Shown piece after piece: positions 13,283-15,864 of a stretch of 15,864 nucleotides of DNA. The stretch is from CAJBVG01 sp044376465 (lineage in GTDB: Bacteria > Bacteroidota > Bacteroidia > Sphingobacteriales > Sphingobacteriaceae). The position numbers and the translations under genes are program-made. The notes below the pieces were generated by a model. That model was given only the letters and a program-made list of their open reading frames with translations, did not search any database and was not told the DNA's origin. The stretch is taken from NCBI GenBank assembly GCA_044376465.1, contig JBILKW010000034.1, positions 1 through 15,864 of the forward strand, read 5' to 3'. How positions within the stretch are numbered: position 1 is the stretch's first letter; the number at the start of each line of letters is the position of its first letter.

Positions 13283-14506
13283 ATGAATAAGATAAAAGTA
13301 GTTAATCCGGTAGTAGAGTTAGATGGGGACGAGATGACCCGCATCATCTGGAAATTTATTAAAGACAAGTTGATACTTCCATATTTAGAAATCGATATAA
13401 AATATTACGACTTAGGAATAGAATACCGCGATGAAACGAACGACCAAGTAACGATTGATGCCGCGGAAGCAATAAAAAAATATAATGTTGGAATTAAATG
13501 TGCGACCATAACTCCTGATGAAGCACGTGTAAAAGAATTCAACTTAAAACAAATGTGGAAGTCGCCAAACGGAACCATTCGTAATATTTTAGATGGTACA
13601 GTTTTCCGCGAGCCCATAGTAATGAAAAATATTCCTCGTTTAGTTCCAAACTGGACCGCTCCTATTTGCATCGGTCGCCATGCATTCGGCGATCAGTATC
13701 GTGCAACAGATTTTGTAACCAAAGGAAAAGGTAAACTAACCATTAAATTTGAAGGCGAAGATGGAACGATAATAGAGCATGAAGTGTTCAATTTTAAAGG
13801 GGATGGTGTTGCATTGGCCATGTATAATACCGAAGAATCAATCATGGGTTTTGCACGTGCTTGCTTTAACCAAGCATTGATGAAGAAATGGCCATTGTAC
13901 CTCTCAACAAAAAATACGATTTTGAAAAAATACGATGGGCGTTTTAAAGACATCTTCGAAGAAATTTATCAGAATGAATTCAAAACAAAGTTTGATGCAG
14001 CTGGTATTACTTACGAACATCGTTTAATTGACGATATGGTTGCATCGGCATTAAAATGGAACGGAAATTTTGTATGGGCATGTAAAAACTACGATGGCGA
14101 CGTACAGTCGGATACAGTAGCGCAAGGTTTCGGATCATTAGGTTTAATGACATCGGCATTAATTACTCCTGATGGTAAAACAATGGAAGCAGAAGCAGCG
14201 CATGGTACTGTTACTCGCCATTACAGAGATCATCAACAAGGCAAACCAACCTCTACAAATCCAATTGCCTCTATATTCGCATGGACACAAGGCTTAGCTT
14301 TCCGCGGAGAATTGGATAACAACCAAGAATTAATTCGCTTTGCCAAAACCTTAGAAAAAGTATGTATCAATGTAGTTGAATCCGGCAAAATGACAAAAGA
14401 TTTAGCAGTTTGTATCCATGGCAATAAAGTAAACCACGGCGAACACTATTTATATACAGATGAATTTTTAAACGAGGTGGATGTTGCGCTTAAAGCAGCG
14501 TTATAA
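13283..14506 (+). CDS. icd: NADP-dependent isocitrate dehydrogenase (eukaryotic-type, homodimeric)
   Basis: This enzyme oxidises isocitrate to 2-oxoglutarate with NADP in the TCA cycle. The 407-residue protein begins with the family signature (VNPVVELDGDEMTRIIW), has the substrate loop KSPNGTIRNILDGTVFREPI, the DDMVA metal site around residue 250, and EAAHGTVTRHYR at 304-315, where Arg312 and His313 are the residues that read the 2'-phosphate of NADP in this subfamily. It is clearly the eukaryotic-like type II form and not the E. coli Icd type. Length is normal. ATG start with no Shine-Dalgarno, and a -7 box nearby. It is a single-gene unit between the nested repeat and the META gene. The 120 bp after it hold no convincing terminator. 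Confidence 0.97.
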   Translation: MNKIKVVNPVVELDGDEMTRIIWKFIKDKLILPYLEIDIKYYDLGIEYRDETNDQVTIDAAEAIKKYNVGIKCATITPDEARVKEFNLKQMWKSPNGTIRNILDGTVFREPIVMKNIPRLVPNWTAPICIGRHAFGDQYRATDFVTKGKGKLTIKFEGEDGTIIEHEVFNFKGDGVALAMYNTEESIMGFARACFNQALMKKWPLYLSTKNTILKKYDGRFKDIFEEIYQNEFKTKFDAAGITYEHRLIDDMVASALKWNGNFVWACKNYDGDVQSDTVAQGFGSLGLMTSALITPDGKTMEAEAAHGTVTRHYRDHQQGKPTSTNPIASIFAWTQGLAFRGELDNNQELIRFAKTLEKVCINVVESGKMTKDLAVCIHGNKVNHGEHYLYTDEFLNEVDVALKAAL

Positions 14507-14626
14507 TGCACTAAGTCGACAAAAGAAAATGTATTATCCCTGTTTAAACGTATTGGGCAAATTTTTTGTTTTCTTTTTAATGCCTAATTTTTTCATATAT
14601 TTATATAAATCATAATATTAATTAAT

Positions 14627-15052
14627 ATGAAAAAATTAATTTTCCTTGCTTTATTCGCATTTAGCATTTCTCTTGTCTCTGCGAAAAAAGATCCAGAATA
14701 TGTGAAAAATTGGGAGCTGAAAACTATGAACAGCATCGATATTCAGGTGAAATGTACTATGAGAATAAATCCTAACGGTCAATTTGTAGGAAAAGGCATT
14801 TGTAATAATTTTACAGGAAATTTTGCCATAAATGGCAAGAAAAAAATTATTTGCAATGAAAATATTATTAGTACGAAAATGCTATGTAAAGACACCGAAT
14901 CAATCGAAAATGAATTTTTTGCAACCTTAAAAAAAGTAGATGGTTATGAAATTGACGACGATGTTCTTTATTTGAAATCGCAAAAAATAACTGTTCTTAC
15001 TTTTACAAAGATAGAAGAGCCCATAAAGGAAAAGAAGAAAAAGAATAAATAA
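14627..15052 (+). CDS. Secreted META/HslJ-domain protein
   Basis: A small exported protein of 141 residues. Residues 1-19 form a Sec signal peptide ending SLVSA. The mature part follows the META (HslJ) pattern: Trp29, then GKGICNNFTGNF (56-67), STKMLC (82-87), an acidic ENEFFATLKKVDGYEI stretch and the L-x-L strand. Family members are linked to heat-shock, motility or novobiocin phenotypes in other bacteria, and no enzymatic activity is established. The C-terminal eight residues are mostly Lys, which is odd for an exported protein. There is no lipobox. ATG start in an AT-rich region with no Shine-Dalgarno. It lies between icd and the hydrolase, with 120-bp gaps on both sides, so probably its own unit. 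Function here is unknown. Confidence 0.85.
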   Translation: MKKLIFLALFAFSISLVSAKKDPEYVKNWELKTMNSIDIQVKCTMRINPNGQFVGKGICNNFTGNFAINGKKKIICNENIISTKMLCKDTESIENEFFATLKKVDGYEIDDDVLYLKSQKITVLTFTKIEEPIKEKKKKNK

Positions 15053-15175
15053 ATGCGTAAATATTCATATGCTAAAACAAGGAAGTGATGCTCTTTTTTC
15101 AAATAACTAAAAGCGGTCATAAAACATGTAAAAGCGAAATTGAGAACTGATATATAAAAACAACACAAAATTAAG

Positions 15176-15864
15176 ATGAAGAGAATTTTACTAGTAGTAC
15201 TATTAATTATTGCGGATATGGGATTTACATCTGCGCAATGCGTTGGTGGCAATAGATACAAGGCTTCGATATTTGGGTATGATTCTGTAATGAATTTAAA
15301 ATACGGACAAAACGTAACTGCAACTTCATCATTAGTACAAGATTTATTATTAGATATTTATTTACCAGCAAACGATACTTTCCAAAAAAGACCGCTAGTA
15401 TTTTTCACTCACGGAGGTTCTTTTGTTTCAGGATCTAAAGCTAATGGAGATGTTGTTTATTTAAGCAGAGAATTTGCAAAACGCGGATACGTATGTGTGT
15501 CACAAAACTACCGCATTGGTATGGAAGAGTTTAATACTCAATCGGCGGCAAGAGCAGTATGGAGGGCAATGCAAGATGCACGTGCGGCAATACGTTACAT
15601 GAAAGCAAATGCATCCGTGTATGATATAGATACTAACATGATTATTTATGGAGGCACTTCTGCAGGTGGATTTACTGCGTTACATGCTGCTTTTTTAGAT
15701 CAAGCAAACGAAGTGTTGCCATTAATTGACACTACAGCATACACAGGCCCAGGTAGCACTGGTTTGGGGAACTTTAGAGGCACAACAAATAATTTACCTA
15801 ACTCTTCGGATGGTATAAAAGCAGTGTTAAATTTATGTGGTGCAATTGGCGATACTGCTTGGAT
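15176..15864 (+). CDS. Secreted alpha/beta-hydrolase (esterase-like), 3' end outside window
   Basis: An open frame runs from ATG 15176 to the window end (229 codons, no stop). It opens with a signal peptide (MKRILLVVLLIIADMGFTSA), so the enzyme is exported. The hydrolase features are an oxyanion-hole HGGSF at 79-83 and the nucleophile elbow GGTSAGG with Ser162. The acid and His of the triad would lie beyond the window. The HGG motif and the spacing to GxSxG fit esterases related to carboxylesterase and the BD-FAE/feruloyl esterase-like group. The substrate cannot be read from the sequence. A C-terminal type IX secretion domain is possible but not visible. No Shine-Dalgarno and no clear promoter were found in the 123 bp upstream. 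Confidence 0.88.
   Translation, partial: MKRILLVVLLIIADMGFTSAQCVGGNRYKASIFGYDSVMNLKYGQNVTATSSLVQDLLLDIYLPANDTFQKRPLVFFTHGGSFVSGSKANGDVVYLSREFAKRGYVCVSQNYRIGMEEFNTQSAARAVWRAMQDARAAIRYMKANASVYDIDTNMIIYGGTSAGGFTALHAAFLDQANEVLPLIDTTAYTGPGSTGLGNFRGTTNNLPNSSDGIKAVLNLCGAIGDTAW

Noticed and set aside
14522..14577. AAAAGAAAA and TTTTCTTTT after icd as a terminator stem
   Set aside because: The pairs are almost all A-T, the loop is about 38 bases and no T-run follows a GC-rich stem.

Overview
The window reads as chromosomal DNA from a member of the Bacteroidota. The evidence is the AT-rich sequence, promoter-like TAnnTTTG -7 boxes upstream of several genes (rpsF, icd, the transglycosylase, the orphan secreted protein), a general lack of Shine-Dalgarno sequences, a eukaryotic-type NADP isocitrate dehydrogenase, and Bacteroidota-style dihydroorotase, UvrA and DnaX sequences. 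It holds mostly housekeeping genes. I see no transposase, integrase, phage gene, CRISPR array, tRNA or rRNA.

Layout from left to right. On the minus strand lie pyrC (dihydroorotase), uvrA (excision repair) and a membrane-anchored MltD-like lytic transglycosylase closed by a clear terminator. Divergent from it, on the plus strand, are an RluB/RsuA-type pseudouridine synthase with a long repetitive Arg-rich N-terminal extension, then mtgA (a GT51 glycosyltransferase). On the minus strand again are an unrecognised secreted protein, the ribosomal operon rpsF-rpsR-rplI with its own terminator, and a class I SAM methyltransferase. On the plus strand are dnaX, split into two overlapping frames at a run of ten A, a nested long hairpin, icd, a small META/HslJ-domain secreted protein, and the 5' part of a secreted alpha/beta-hydrolase cut by the window end.

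Three things stand out. First, dnaX stops inside an A10 run exactly where the tau-specific C-terminal region continues in the -1 frame, which suggests programmed slippage giving gamma-like and tau-like products. Second, the gaps between genes carry several short-period (7 or 8 bp) degenerate tandem repeats. Each has a different unit sequence and two are arranged as inverted arrays. One supplies the -33 element of the rpsF operon promoter, one supplies the stop codon of the methyltransferase, and a similar one seems to have been captured and amplified inside the pseudouridine synthase gene. Third, rpsR and rplI have strong Shine-Dalgarno sequences, unlike nearly every other gene here. This may reflect control through the anti-Shine-Dalgarno pocket that bS6, bS18 and bS21 are reported to form in this phylum.

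Functionally the genes cover pyrimidine synthesis, DNA repair and replication, ribosome assembly and rRNA modification, peptidoglycan synthesis and turnover, and the TCA cycle. They look like separate transcription units rather than one pathway cluster.
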